A stretch of 64,000 nt of DNA from Anaerocolumna sp047777345 (GCA_047777345.1 JBKEEJ010000007.1:62001-126000), one strand, 5' to 3'; positions 43,336-52,448 are shown, numbered from the stretch's first letter. Notes: a model not told the origin generated them from the letters alone. Program-made: numbers and translations.

Positions 43336-44901
43336 ATGAAGAAAAAAATTTTAAAAGTACTATTACTTATTAGCCTCTTATGTTTAGTAGGTATCTATCC
43401 GAAACATTTGCCAGGAAATCATACGGCTGTTGCAGAAGAGGCTAAAAATATTAAGTCAGAATCTGACAAGAATGTTGTTAAAATGAATGATTCAATCCAG
43501 CAGACAGTAAAAAGCTGGGCCACGGCTTTTTGCAACCGTGATGGCGAGACCTTGTATAAATTATTTGACCCGGATAAGAAAAATGAGTTTTTTCAGCTGA
43601 AATATGTAAATAGTTCAAAAGATGATCCTGAAATTTCTTTTGGAGTGTCCAGTCCATGGCCATGGGAGAATGATTATCAAATCAATATTAAAGATAATAC
43701 TGCCATAATTACTTATTATGCCATGGTTTCAGATCCACATGTTTACACATGGATAGAAAAGCTGAATCTGGTTCGAAGAGATGGTCTATATTATGTATCT
43801 TCCGAAAAACTTAAGACCTATGATTCCATTACCACTAAGAAAGAGTTGGAAGAATCAATAGGAGACTTTAACTCTTATAATAATAAATTGAATTATATAA
43901 ATTCTGGTTTAGCTTATAACTTAAATCAAAATGCTCTAAATAATACCATAGGAGCCTATGATGCGCTATTTTCAGCAAAAACAGCAGCTCCCTATCTTTT
44001 AAATCTGTCTGGGGGTAAGTGTTGTGTTAAGAAAAAATACATAACCTGTACCATTGTACAATATTCCTTCGCTGACGGAGACAGTGTTGATATTCAAATG
44101 ATTCAGCCTTTTGGTAAGAAAGGCATCTGGCTTGTTGAGAAAATAAATACGAACAAATCTGAAAAAAAATATGATGATATCAAAAAAATTGAATCATGGT
44201 ATCAAAAATTAAATATTAAAAAATTGAACAGGATAAAAAAAGTGGCAAATGCCGATGAAGTACTTTACGGGAAAAAAGGTTCCACTTTATTATTAGCGTC
44301 AATACCCAAAGAAAAAGTGTATTTATACGGATATGCCGGAGGCAGTGGAGTAATTCTTCGGGTAAATAATAAGTACCAGCTTTTTCGCTGGACATATACA
44401 ACACCAAGAGCTGGCATGCCGAATATAAGTTATGGTGATTTTGATCAGGACGGGAAAAAGGAAGTGGCTGTTGCCGTATATACCGGTACAGGAACAGGTG
44501 TCAGTGTGTATCAGCTGTATATAGCTGAAATTCAAAAAGATGGAACAATAAGCGCCATGGAATTTACCCCATATCAGTATATAAGGCAGTTAATGGAAAA
44601 AGTTACGGCTGTTTATAGTCAGGCGGATAGCTCATTACAGTTTTACATAGATGGGAAAAAAGCAGGAAACGCTATAAATCTCTCTTCATGGGAAAAAGAC
44701 GGATATCAATATTCAGGAATTGCAATCGGGGAACAAGTCTCATTTGACATATCCCAAAATAAGATTACTCTAAATTTTATTCCAGGATGCTGCTTAGAAA
44801 ATGTAGGTCAACCACAGTATGATTGTATGCCGGCCTTTTCAGCAAATGTTGTATATAAAGATGGTGTTTTCTCATTGAATAATATACATCTTAATGAATA
44901 A
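43336..44901 (+). CDS. Secreted protein with signal peptide and FG-GAP-like calcium motif
   Basis: 521 residues. A lysine-rich N-terminus and hydrophobic core (KILKVLLLISLLCLVGIYP) form a signal peptide, and no lipobox cysteine or wall-anchor motif is visible. An alpha/beta segment at about 40-140 (SIQQTVKSWATAFCNRDGET) resembles NTF2/SnoaL-like domains. The C-terminal half has YGDFDQDGKKEVAVAVYTG, an FG-GAP/VCBS-type calcium loop. No family of known function was recognised. The ATG at 43336 has gtggaggg upstream; a longer frame begins at 43264 without one. Confidence 0.7.
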   Translation: MKKKILKVLLLISLLCLVGIYPKHLPGNHTAVAEEAKNIKSESDKNVVKMNDSIQQTVKSWATAFCNRDGETLYKLFDPDKKNEFFQLKYVNSSKDDPEISFGVSSPWPWENDYQINIKDNTAIITYYAMVSDPHVYTWIEKLNLVRRDGLYYVSSEKLKTYDSITTKKELEESIGDFNSYNNKLNYINSGLAYNLNQNALNNTIGAYDALFSAKTAAPYLLNLSGGKCCVKKKYITCTIVQYSFADGDSVDIQMIQPFGKKGIWLVEKINTNKSEKKYDDIKKIESWYQKLNIKKLNRIKKVANADEVLYGKKGSTLLLASIPKEKVYLYGYAGGSGVILRVNNKYQLFRWTYTTPRAGMPNISYGDFDQDGKKEVAVAVYTGTGTGVSVYQLYIAEIQKDGTISAMEFTPYQYIRQLMEKVTAVYSQADSSLQFYIDGKKAGNAINLSSWEKDGYQYSGIAIGEQVSFDISQNKITLNFIPGCCLENVGQPQYDCMPAFSANVVYKDGVFSLNNIHLNE

Positions 44902-44952
44902 ACCTGTTATTGATGTATTTTGAAATACAGAATGCAACAATAATTTAGGTAA

Positions 44953-44990
44953 GATAAGTTCAGAATTAAATCTGAACTTATCATTTTTTT
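44953..44990 (+). terminator. Terminator after secreted protein
   Basis: gataagttcaga (44953-44964) / tctgaacttatc (44971-44982), loop of six, then ATTTTTTT. Confidence 0.9.
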
Positions 44991-45232
44991 AGCTGATTTT
45001 TCCAGGATGGTTAACTTGTTTTTCCATAAACGATTTAAAAGCATAGTTATAAATGAGTTAAATTATTTTACAAATAACAGGAAAAACTGTCATAATTAAT
45101 AATAAAATTAGTTATACAGCCATATGAATGAATTATTCTTTTTGCTCTTGTGGCAAGTATGACTTTATTACCATTTCTTTATAGAAATTTTAAAAATCAT
45201 GAATGCAAATAAGAATATATTAAATTAATAAA

Positions 45233-45259
45233 GAAGGGGCACTTTACACCTGCCCCTTC
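45233..45259 (-). terminator. Terminator after CMD gene (minus strand)
   Basis: gaaggggca (45233-45241) / tgccccttc (45251-45259). On the minus strand it is followed by a T-rich tail and lies 20 bp past the CMD stop codon. Confidence 0.75.
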
Positions 45260-45278
45260 GGAAATTTTTATAATCATT

Positions 45279-45584
45279 TTATTCTGCAAATTCTTTTAAA
45301 TACTCTAGCGCGTCACCGACCTGGATACCGATAATCGGCATAGGAAGGAGCATGGCGCTTTTAATTTCTTGCGTACTTGCGCCCAGTTGGATTGCTTGCT
45401 GAATATGAAAGGAAAGTCCCCCATACATTTTAGTTGCTACAAGCACGGAAATGTAAGCCAATTCATGGGTTTTTTTATCCAGTGCGCTTTTTTCTGCCAT
45501 CTTTGAGATGGCTTCCATAAATGCCGGGCCTACACCGTTTGTTTCTGTCATTAGCAACTCGAAACCTTTCGTAACCTTTTTCAT
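45279..45584 (-). CDS. Carboxymuconolactone decarboxylase-family (AhpD-like) protein
   Basis: 101 residues, all-helical CMD fold: a helix beginning KTHELAYISVLVATKMYGGL, then HIQQAIQLGASTQEIKSAML, the usual His and Glu-rich region. The CxxC redox pair of AhpD is absent, so a thiol-peroxidase mechanism is unlikely. It follows the ECF sigma gene by 106 bp on the same strand; ECF41-type sigma factors typically sit beside CMD genes and control them. A strong terminator follows. The ribosome site is gaaagga. Confidence 0.85.
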   Translation of the reverse strand: MKKVTKGFELLMTETNGVGPAFMEAISKMAEKSALDKKTHELAYISVLVATKMYGGLSFHIQQAIQLGASTQEIKSAMLLPMPIIGIQVGDALEYLKEFAE

Positions 45585-45690
45585 AATTTCATCCTTTCTT
45601 CAATCAGATATTATAGTATGATTTAACTGTTACATAGATAAGGACAAAATAAAAATCCAAAAGTTACGTTTTAAAATAAAAATTCCATAT

Positions 45691-46458
45691 TTATTTATTT
45701 GATGCCAGTATTGTTAAAACTTTCTGATACCATTCTCTGGGCGGCTTTTGAGCCGGCATATGACGGTACAAATAAAGTACTCTTTTGCGGACATTTTCAT
45801 CATAAACATATTTTTTTTGTTTATAATCCAGCCGATCAATCAATTTTTTCGCTTGTTTCTGCAAATTGGAGCGATTCATGGAAAACTCTATCCATGCTTT
45901 GCAGGAACAGGGATTCTTTTCATAAATAAGATTACAGTGATTTGCAAAGAAAGAATCTATGTTCATTCTTGCACGGTATAATAGTCCCTTTGCCGCTCCC
46001 TTTGATATATCCAAAAGGCCTGCCACGTAATCAATGGATAGTCCATACATATCTACCAGGGAAAATACGATACGCTGATGTAAAGTCAGCCTTCTTACCA
46101 TAGCTAAAAAACAACCGTTTTGTAAGTTTCTTATTTCTTCCTCAACAATAACTTCCTCTTCTGGTTCCGGTGCCGTATCGTTTAACAGATTTCCATCAAT
46201 TTCTAAGCCCTCCCATTCGTTTGGCTCTGTCCAATATTTATTTGGGTCTTTTTTAGCCTTGTTAATAAACTGGTGAAAACATATGGTTCTTAGCCAGCTT
46301 GCCAAGGCATGTTCATTTTCCAAAGTATCCAGTTTTTCCATGGCCTTTAAAAAGGTATCCTGGGTAAGATCGAGGGCATCGTCAGGGTGACAGGTTAATT
46401 TTAAAGCATAGTTATAAATATATTGATAATAATTTTGATAAATATCACCGATCTTCAT
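45691..46458 (-). CDS. ECF-type RNA polymerase sigma factor with C-terminal extension
   Basis: 255 residues. Sigma region 2 (IYNYALKLTCHPDDALDLTQ, TFLKAMEKL) and region 4 (RRLTLHQRIVFSLVDMYGLS, YVAGLLDISKGAAKGLLYRA) are clear, linked by an acidic stretch. About 80 residues follow region 4, with CNLIYEKNPCSCKAWIEFSM and a very basic end. Such extensions often replace a separate anti-sigma factor; the three cysteines could bind metal or sense redox state (inference). No anti-sigma gene is adjacent. The CMD gene downstream is a likely target. The ribosome site is gggagat. Confidence 0.85.
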   Translation of the reverse strand: MKIGDIYQNYYQYIYNYALKLTCHPDDALDLTQDTFLKAMEKLDTLENEHALASWLRTICFHQFINKAKKDPNKYWTEPNEWEGLEIDGNLLNDTAPEPEEEVIVEEEIRNLQNGCFLAMVRRLTLHQRIVFSLVDMYGLSIDYVAGLLDISKGAAKGLLYRARMNIDSFFANHCNLIYEKNPCSCKAWIEFSMNRSNLQKQAKKLIDRLDYKQKKYVYDENVRKRVLYLYRHMPAQKPPREWYQKVLTILASNK

Positions 46459-46577
46459 ATTTTATCTCCCCGAAAATAATTTATTGTGTATGGGCTGTAC
46501 CAATTATTATGTATTCATTAAGTTCATAATTAACAATATATTACAATGAAAACGCGGGAAAAGAGATTAATTTTTAC

Positions 46578-46606
46578 TTGCTTTTTTACAAAAAATAGGA
46601 TATGAT
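46578..46606 (+). promoter_or_regulatory. Promoter for a plus-strand RNA
   Basis: TTGCTT (46578-46583), 17-bp spacer and TATGAT (46601-46606). It faces away from the sigma gene and leads into a non-coding stretch. Confidence 0.6.
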
Positions 46607-46612
46607 ACATTT

Positions 46613-46918
46613 ACAATTAATTGAGATTTCAGGAAATCATTTCAATGGGGATATGCTTACCAAATTAAAATTGGCACCCGAAAGTTCTAACGCACTTAAG
46701 ACAAATGTTTAAGGCGGAAAGAATAAGGGGAAAGCATTCACGGAAATGTTTCCTTTTCGAAATTAGTCTTGACCCATGTATATGCGGCAGGAACTAAGAA
46801 GATTGGGTTTATTCTGTAAATGCCTGTGTTTTTAAGGCTAACGCAAAACAGAAATATATTGCCATAATCTGCGCCGCATATAGCCGCCGAACTGGACGGA
46901 CTATGCAGGCGCTTTTTT
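46613..46918 (+). ncRNA. Candidate structured RNA of about 300 nt
   Basis: Starts after a promoter with 17-bp spacing and ends in a terminator (gcgccgcata / tatgcaggcgc with one bulge, then TTTTTT). Inside are a ggaaagcatt/aatgtttcc hairpin and a gattt/aaatc hairpin, and no ORF has a ribosome site. G+C rises locally, unlike the spacers around it. It does not match the motifs I know for 6S, SRP, RNase P, tmRNA or common riboswitches. Length and ends are approximate. Confidence 0.45.
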
Positions 46919-47004
46919 ACTTTATAGGAAATTACTCCTTCCAGAGTAATCCAGAATTAATAATGCCTGCATAAATGCAGGCATAGGAAATAGACGATGG
47001 CAGA

Positions 47005-47181
47005 TTAGAAGATATAAAAACCTTCTTCACCGATATCGTCATCAAGATCATCATCTTCATGAAGAAAATAATCCATATCCAAAAGGTCATTGTCGCTCAT
47101 GTTTTTGATATCATCTGCGGTCATGCCTTCAGGAGGATTTTGAATGTATTTTTTCCTAAGTTCCTCTATTCGATTGCTCAT
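47005..47181 (-). CDS. 58-residue acidic protein downstream of the transposase
   Basis: Small gene with a strong ribosome site (cggaggg). It starts MSNRIEELRKKYIQNPPEGM and has a very acidic tail rich in Asp and Glu (HEDDDLDDDIGEEG). It lies 57 bp after the transposase stop on the same strand, so the two are probably co-transcribed. The family is not recognised; the acidic character suggests a protein-binding or DNA-mimic-like role, but this is only a guess. Confidence 0.65.
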   Translation of the reverse strand: MSNRIEELRKKYIQNPPEGMTADDIKNMSDNDLLDMDYFLHEDDDLDDDIGEEGFYIF

Positions 47182-47238
47182 TATGTAGCCCTCCGTTTTT
47201 AAACTATATTACCACAGACGGAGCCAACTGTGAAAGTA

Positions 47239-48414
47239 TTATTTAAAAGCAGGTGAACGGCAACCTTTGGCTTTCGCCATTACCTTTTTATATAGTTCGT
47301 CTAGAGGAACACGTTTGCCCTTGTGATATAGCTCTAAAAAGCTCATAGTATTACCACAGCAAGGACATTTGAGAGGGTCGTACCCAAATGAGGCTAAGAT
47401 ACATTCCCTCCATTTATTAAAGGAAAGATAAATACCATGTTTTTCTTTTGCAATGGCAAGGTTTAGTTTCTTATCTGATTCACGTTGTCTTGCATAGAGA
47501 CCATAATAGCGAATCATTTTGAAATGTTTTTCAGGGATGTGTTGGATTAGTCGCTGAATAAAATCAAGAACAGGGACTGTTTCCGTAATGAGTTTTTCAT
47601 CCTCGTGCCTATTGTAGTGAAAAGTGACATTATCACCATCGTAGGAATCAATACGAGAGGTGGCAATTACCGGTCTTCCAAGGTAACGGCCGATGTATTT
47701 CAATACAGCCCCCGGTTTACATTTATTAGGCTTTGCATAAACATAGAATCCATTTTCGTGATTCTTATAGATGGAGGCCTTAACCTTTTTAAATGATGTT
47801 CCCAAATGCTTTTGTAATTCATTCAGAAGAGCAGTCTGAAAAGAATCACGCATAAGTTTATAGTTGAAATGAGTTTTACTCCGCCAGAGACCAGAATTAC
47901 CCAAACCACCTTCTGAGATAAGACAGTGGATGTGAGGATTCCATTTCAAGTCTCTTCCAAACGTATGAAGAACGCAGATAAAACCAGGTGTAAATAATTC
48001 GGCTTTATTATCTTTATGAAACATATGGTGAACGACACTGTTAACAGCGGAGAAGAGGCAGTTAAGTAGATTACGGTCTTGAAGAAAAAAGGGTCGAAGT
48101 TCTTCTGCAATAGTAAAAACACAGTGGCGATGGTGAACATTGATGATTTTAAAAGACATGGAGGTGGTACGGTCAATGGAATATTTATTGCCACAAGTGG
48201 GGCAAAATCTGCTATGGCACCGGAAAGGAACAAACTTAAGATTACCGCATTCGGTACAGCCGTACATGGCACCACCGTAAGAAGGGTCACCACAATTAAG
48301 CATCTTCTCGACATTTTCGATAACCGATTGACGAGGATGCAAAATATATAGCATTTCTTCATAATGGTCATTAAAAATTTTTTGAAGTATGTTCATAAGA
48401 TTATTATGGATCAA
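47239..48414 (-). CDS. IS91-family rolling-circle (Y2 HUH) transposase
   Basis: 391 residues. N-terminal zinc-binding region (YGCTECGNLKFVPFRC, FCPTCGNKY), HUH-type metal motif NPHIHCLISEGG, and the paired tyrosines in KYIGRYLGRPVIA (Y-x-x-x-Y), the two nucleophiles used in rolling-circle transposition. A C-terminal zinc motif (KCPCCGNTMSF) completes the family layout. It appears full length and without frameshifts, so it may be active. Its insertion separates the sigma/CMD block from the peptide transporter. The start has no strong ribosome site, as is common for transposases. Confidence 0.9.
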   Translation of the reverse strand: MIHNNLMNILQKIFNDHYEEMLYILHPRQSVIENVEKMLNCGDPSYGGAMYGCTECGNLKFVPFRCHSRFCPTCGNKYSIDRTTSMSFKIINVHHRHCVFTIAEELRPFFLQDRNLLNCLFSAVNSVVHHMFHKDNKAELFTPGFICVLHTFGRDLKWNPHIHCLISEGGLGNSGLWRSKTHFNYKLMRDSFQTALLNELQKHLGTSFKKVKASIYKNHENGFYVYAKPNKCKPGAVLKYIGRYLGRPVIATSRIDSYDGDNVTFHYNRHEDEKLITETVPVLDFIQRLIQHIPEKHFKMIRYYGLYARQRESDKKLNLAIAKEKHGIYLSFNKWRECILASFGYDPLKCPCCGNTMSFLELYHKGKRVPLDELYKKVMAKAKGCRSPAFK

Positions 48415-48541
48415 AAGCAGGAAAAAAGAAACCCCTAATTCCCCTCATGAATGAGGGGCTAGGGGAGTTGAAGTGTCGAAGACACTTTGTTCTTTAATAG
48501 GAAAGTTTAATAGAATTAAGGCATGAAGGAGCTTGGCAATT

Positions 48542-49483
48542 ATGAAATATATGATGAGAAAAATAAATATTCTGCTTATAACGTTATTCCTTGTTTCGGT
48601 TATTACCTTTGTGGCTTTTCATATTGTGCCGGGTGATCCGGCCATGATGATTTTGGGAACAGAAGCATCGGAAGAGCAATTAGAAGCCTTAAGAGAAGAA
48701 CTTGGAACCAATAAACCTGTTTTGGAGCAGTATATTGACTGGATTATTGGCCTGCTTCATGGCAATTTGGGAAATTCCATCAAATATAATAAGCCGGTGG
48801 CAGAACTGTTATATGAAAGAATACCGGTAACTTTACTGTTAGGGTTTATGGTTATGATTCTGACACTGGTAATTGGAATTCCTCTGGGAGTCTACGGGGC
48901 ATATAAGAAAAATTCCTGGCTTAATCCCATCCTTAATTTTTTTACAGTAATAGGCATATCTGTTCCAGGTTTTTTTCTTAGTATTTTGGTTATATGGATT
49001 TTTGGGCTGATACTGAAATGGTTTACTCCGGGAGGGTACATAAGTTTCAGGGAAAACCTTTTGGGATTTTTGCATTTTATGATTTTTCCGGCCATATCCA
49101 TTGCGGTACCGGAGGTGGCCATACTGGTAAAATACATACGTGCTTGTGTTATTACGGAACAGGAAGCCGAATATGTACGGACGGCAAGAAGCAAAGGAAA
49201 CAAAGAAAGTGCCATTTTGTTTCATCACATATTAAAAAATGCACTGGTGTCAGTTATACCTTTAATCGGAATGATGATGGGAAGTATTTTAGGTGGCAGC
49301 TTAATTGTGGAACAGGTTTATGGTATTCCGGGTGTGGGAAGATTACTCATATCTTCCGTCACATCGAGGGATTTTCCATTAATACAGTCTTTGGTTTTAT
49401 ACCTTACGGCAATTATTGTGGTAATTAATTTTTTGGCAGATTTGCTGATTCAGTTAATTGACCCACGGATTCGGTTAAAATAG
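48542..49483 (+). CDS. Peptide/nickel ABC transporter permease, DppB/NikB type
   Basis: 313 residues with six transmembrane helices. Family start MMRKINILLITLFLVSVITF, then FHIVPGDPAMMILG and a periplasmic loop; EAEYVRTARSKGNKESAILF is the cytosolic ATPase-docking loop. First gene of a five-gene importer (two permeases, two ATPases, binding protein). The ATG at 48542 has aaggag at proper spacing; a TTG nine bases earlier is too close to that site. Substrate (peptide versus metal chelate) is not decided by sequence. Confidence 0.9.
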   Translation: MKYMMRKINILLITLFLVSVITFVAFHIVPGDPAMMILGTEASEEQLEALREELGTNKPVLEQYIDWIIGLLHGNLGNSIKYNKPVAELLYERIPVTLLLGFMVMILTLVIGIPLGVYGAYKKNSWLNPILNFFTVIGISVPGFFLSILVIWIFGLILKWFTPGGYISFRENLLGFLHFMIFPAISIAVPEVAILVKYIRACVITEQEAEYVRTARSKGNKESAILFHHILKNALVSVIPLIGMMMGSILGGSLIVEQVYGIPGVGRLLISSVTSRDFPLIQSLVLYLTAIIVVINFLADLLIQLIDPRIRLK

Positions 49484-49493
49484 GAGGAACAGG

Positions 49494-50294
49494 ATGAAAA
49501 AAGGTAATGTGGAGTTTGCAGTCGGTCTGATACTTATTCTGTTTGTGGCAGGATTGGCCGTGGTTAGCTTATTTTATACTCCCTATGACATTAATAAAAT
49601 GGACTCGTCAGCAAGAAATTTGCCCCCTTCCCTATACCATTTGGCAGGGACGGATAATTTCGGGCGGGATATTTTCAGCAGATTAATGGCAGGAGCCAGA
49701 TTTACCCTTTTGGTTGCGGTAACCACGGTCTTTGGCAGCGCTGTTATTGGAAGCATTCTTGGGCTAATCAGTGGTTATATTGGCGGTGCGGTTGATGAAG
49801 TGATTATGAGAATCATAGATGCCATAAATTCGTTTCCGGGAATTATGATCGCCCTGGTTACTGTTACGGTATTGGATTATGGGAAATATACTATAATTTT
49901 GGCACTTTGCATTATGTTTATTCCAAGCTATACCCGGATTGTAAGAACCGGAACTTATCAATACAAGGAAAAGGAATTTGTTTTAAATAGTCGGGTATTT
50001 GGTGCGTCAGATTTCCGGCTGCTGGTGGTACATATTTTCCCTAATATGTTTCCCCTTTTACTGTCCTCTATTGTAATAGGGCTTTCCAATGCCATACTGG
50101 CTGAGTCCAGTATGAGTTATTTGGGATTGGGGATTCAGCCTCCTGCACCAAGCTGGGGACGTATGTTAAGCGAAGCACAGAGTATTATTTTTAAAGTTCC
50201 CTGGTATGGGATTGCACCAGGCCTGATGATTGTTATTACCATTGCAGGTTTTCATTGCCTGGGGGAAGGAATCAGAAAAAAGTATTGTGAATAA
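49494..50294 (+). CDS. Peptide/nickel ABC transporter permease, DppC/NikC type
   Basis: 266 residues; the partner of the DppB-type permease 10 bp upstream. An N-terminal helix precedes HLAGTDNFGRDIFSRLMAGA, the signature of DppC proteins, and the docking loop is near KEFVLNSRVFGASDFRLLVV. YLGLGIQPPAPSWGRMLSEA is the conserved C-terminal loop. The ribosome site taggagg is strong. It forms half of the transmembrane channel. Confidence 0.92.
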   Translation: MKKGNVEFAVGLILILFVAGLAVVSLFYTPYDINKMDSSARNLPPSLYHLAGTDNFGRDIFSRLMAGARFTLLVAVTTVFGSAVIGSILGLISGYIGGAVDEVIMRIIDAINSFPGIMIALVTVTVLDYGKYTIILALCIMFIPSYTRIVRTGTYQYKEKEFVLNSRVFGASDFRLLVVHIFPNMFPLLLSSIVIGLSNAILAESSMSYLGLGIQPPAPSWGRMLSEAQSIIFKVPWYGIAPGLMIVITIAGFHCLGEGIRKKYCE

Positions 50295-50306
50295 TAAGGA
50301 GTACTT

Positions 50307-51269
50307 ATGAGTGACGTTTTATTACAAGTAAATGATTTATCAATCGGAATTGGAGGAAAAAAGCAAATCTTTTACGCAGTGGAACATATCGGATTTCATA
50401 TCAGCCGGGGCGAGATTCTTGGTATTGTAGGAGAGAGCGGATGCGGAAAAAGTATTACCGCATTGTCCATACAGGGACTTTTGCCTGAGGGTATTTTGGT
50501 TACAAATGGACAAATACTTTTTAACGGGCAGGATTTATTGCGGTTATCCAGGAATGACCGCAGAAAAATAAACGGAAAAGATATTACGATGATTTTTCAG
50601 GAATCTATGAATTCATTAAATCCGCTGGTTAAAATAGGGAATCAAATAGGAGAAACGCTGAGAATCCATGAGAAACTTCCGGAAAAGGAAAGAAGAAAAA
50701 GAGTAATTTATGCCTTAAAAGAGGCTGGATTTAAGGAGCCTGAGAAAGTTATGGATTCCTACCCTCATGAACTTTCCGGTGGAATGCGCCAGAGGGCTAT
50801 GATTGCCATGGCAGTAATCAGTAATCCGAAATTAATCATAGCAGACGAACCAACCACTGCCCTGGATGTGACCATACAGGCTCAGGTACTGGAATTACTA
50901 AAGAAAATAAACAAAGAGCATGGTACTTCCATTTTATTTATTTCCCATGACTTAGGGGTTGTGGGAAACTTATGTGACCGGGTTTTGGTAATGTATGCCG
51001 GAAAGATTTTAGAAGAAGGAAGTACTGTGGAGATTTTAGAGTGTCCTGCCCATGAATATACAAAAGGGTTAATTAATTCTATCCCGACGCGTAAGCAAAA
51101 AGGACATCCTTTAAAATGTATCGGCGGAAAAGTTCCGTCTGTTACAGAAAAAAAGGCCCCATGCCCCTTCGCACCCCGGTGTCAGGTTGTACGGGATACT
51201 TGTTACCAGGTGATGCCAAAACCCAAAAAGTTATCTAAAACCCATATCGTATATTGTCATAATGTATGA
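50307..51269 (+). CDS. Oligopeptide ABC transporter ATPase, DppD/OppD type
   Basis: 320 residues. Walker A GESGCGKSITALS, signature LSGGMRQRAMIAMA, Walker B LIIADEPTTALDVT and switch His in FISHDLGVV are all intact. The C-terminal CPFAPRC...C cluster region is the oligopeptide-transporter extension that often binds a [4Fe-4S] cluster in clostridia. It starts 12 bp after the permease and drives import together with the following ATPase. Confidence 0.93.
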   Translation: MSDVLLQVNDLSIGIGGKKQIFYAVEHIGFHISRGEILGIVGESGCGKSITALSIQGLLPEGILVTNGQILFNGQDLLRLSRNDRRKINGKDITMIFQESMNSLNPLVKIGNQIGETLRIHEKLPEKERRKRVIYALKEAGFKEPEKVMDSYPHELSGGMRQRAMIAMAVISNPKLIIADEPTTALDVTIQAQVLELLKKINKEHGTSILFISHDLGVVGNLCDRVLVMYAGKILEEGSTVEILECPAHEYTKGLINSIPTRKQKGHPLKCIGGKVPSVTEKKAPCPFAPRCQVVRDTCYQVMPKPKKLSKTHIVYCHNV

Positions 51270-51341
51270 CCAATATGTTTCAAAATATATTATGTGGCTG
51301 ATTTTGCAGTACATACATCAGCAAGAGGAGGGAGGTGAATC

Positions 51342-52316
51342 ATGACTGGGGATATATTGCAGGTAGAACAGGTAACCAATTACTACAGTGATAATGGACT
51401 TGGAATTGTTTCCAAAAGAGAAAAAAGAAAAGTATTGGACAATGTGTCGTTTACAGTCCATCGAAATGAATTTTTCGGTTTGGTAGGGGAAAGCGGCTGC
51501 GGAAAATCAACACTGGGAAAGGCAATATTAGGCTTAATTCCCTTTGAAGGACAAATAAAAGTGGACGGCATATCTTATTCCAGAAAGAACAGAAAGCAGT
51601 TTGCCAAAAATATACAGGCGGTTTTCCAGGACCCTTTAAGCGCATTGGATCCTAAAAAAACCATCGGATTTACCCTGGAAGAACCTTTAAAAGTACATCA
51701 TATTGGAACGAAGGCCGAGCGAATGAAAAAAGTCAATGAAATACTGGAATTAATAGGATTGGATGCAAGTTACATAAAAAGATATCCCAAGGAATTAAGC
51801 GGAGGCCAAAGGCAGCGTGTCTGCATAGGCGCGGCCTTAATGGTAAATCCGAAATTGATTATAGCGGATGAAGCTGTTTCCGCACTGGATGTGTCGGTCG
51901 GATCCCAGATTTTAAATTTACTAAGAGATATTCATGAAAAAAGGGAACTGTCCCTCCTGTTTATTTCCCATAACCTGAATGTGGTTTATTACCTGTGTGA
52001 TCGTATTGCGGTAATGTACCGCGGGCAGATTGTGGAAATGGGAAAGGCGGATGAAATATATAACCGTCCCCTGCATCCATATACAAAACTCCTTCTTTCT
52101 TCCATTCCCGATATTGAAAAGAATCTTTTTGATAATAAAAAGGATAGAAAGCTCCCAGAAACGGAACGGGATGATATACCAGACGGATGCCGTTTTTATC
52201 ACAGGTGCCCTTTTGCTATAGACAAATGCCGCGGTGCGCAGGAACTGTCCAATATGGCGGATGCAAAAAAAGAAGAACATCTTGTACGGTGTCATCTGGC
52301 AGGACAAATAAAATAA
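51342..52316 (+). CDS. Oligopeptide ABC transporter ATPase, DppF/OppF type
   Basis: 324 residues. Walker A GESGCGKSTLGKA, signature LSGGQRQRVCIGAAL, Walker B LIIADEAVSALDVS and FISHNLNVV. The C-terminal CRFYHRCPFAIDKC segment matches the OppF extension. It probably forms the ATPase heterodimer with the preceding gene. It lies 72 bp beyond it, with a strong gaggagggaggt ribosome site of its own. Confidence 0.93.
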   Translation: MTGDILQVEQVTNYYSDNGLGIVSKREKRKVLDNVSFTVHRNEFFGLVGESGCGKSTLGKAILGLIPFEGQIKVDGISYSRKNRKQFAKNIQAVFQDPLSALDPKKTIGFTLEEPLKVHHIGTKAERMKKVNEILELIGLDASYIKRYPKELSGGQRQRVCIGAALMVNPKLIIADEAVSALDVSVGSQILNLLRDIHEKRELSLLFISHNLNVVYYLCDRIAVMYRGQIVEMGKADEIYNRPLHPYTKLLLSSIPDIEKNLFDNKKDRKLPETERDDIPDGCRFYHRCPFAIDKCRGAQELSNMADAKKEEHLVRCHLAGQIK

Positions 52317-52448
52317 AGGAAGGATTGGTGGGTATCCGGAAGGACTTTATAAATAGAATAATCTGATATTTTCATTAAAAGAAAGCCTAAGGAATAGTAA
52401 GGCATGGATTCAGGCCAATGAATCGTTCTATAGGTTGTACAGCCTGAA

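Larger units (their letters stand above)
44902..45278. other. Intergenic region between convergent genes
   Basis: Bounded by terminators at 44953-44990 and 45233-45259. The AT-rich 240 bp between them shows no ORF, repeat or RNA that I recognise. Confidence 0.4.
46459..47004. other. Non-coding region with promoter- and terminator-like signals
   Basis: About 545 bp without a credible ORF. It holds the candidate RNA described at 46613-46918 and the hairpin tgcctgca/tgcaggca at 46964-46983, which may end the minus-strand transposase transcript or mark the insertion-sequence end. Confidence 0.5.
46964..48492 (-). mobile_element. IS91-type insertion sequence, ends uncertain
   Basis: Contains the transposase at 47239-48414 and a short acidic ORF. 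Proposed limits are the hairpin at 46964-46983 on the left, and on the right the hairpins at 48432-48465 and 48471-48487 followed by GTTC (48489-48492), a tetranucleotide used by IS91 elements. IS91 elements move by rolling circle and make no target duplication, so the ends cannot be proved from one copy. Confidence 0.4.

Noticed and set aside
48079..48351. Plus-strand frame of 90 codons inside the transposase gene
   Set aside because: Antisense to the HUH transposase, and its amino acids follow from the complementary strand of the zinc-finger region.
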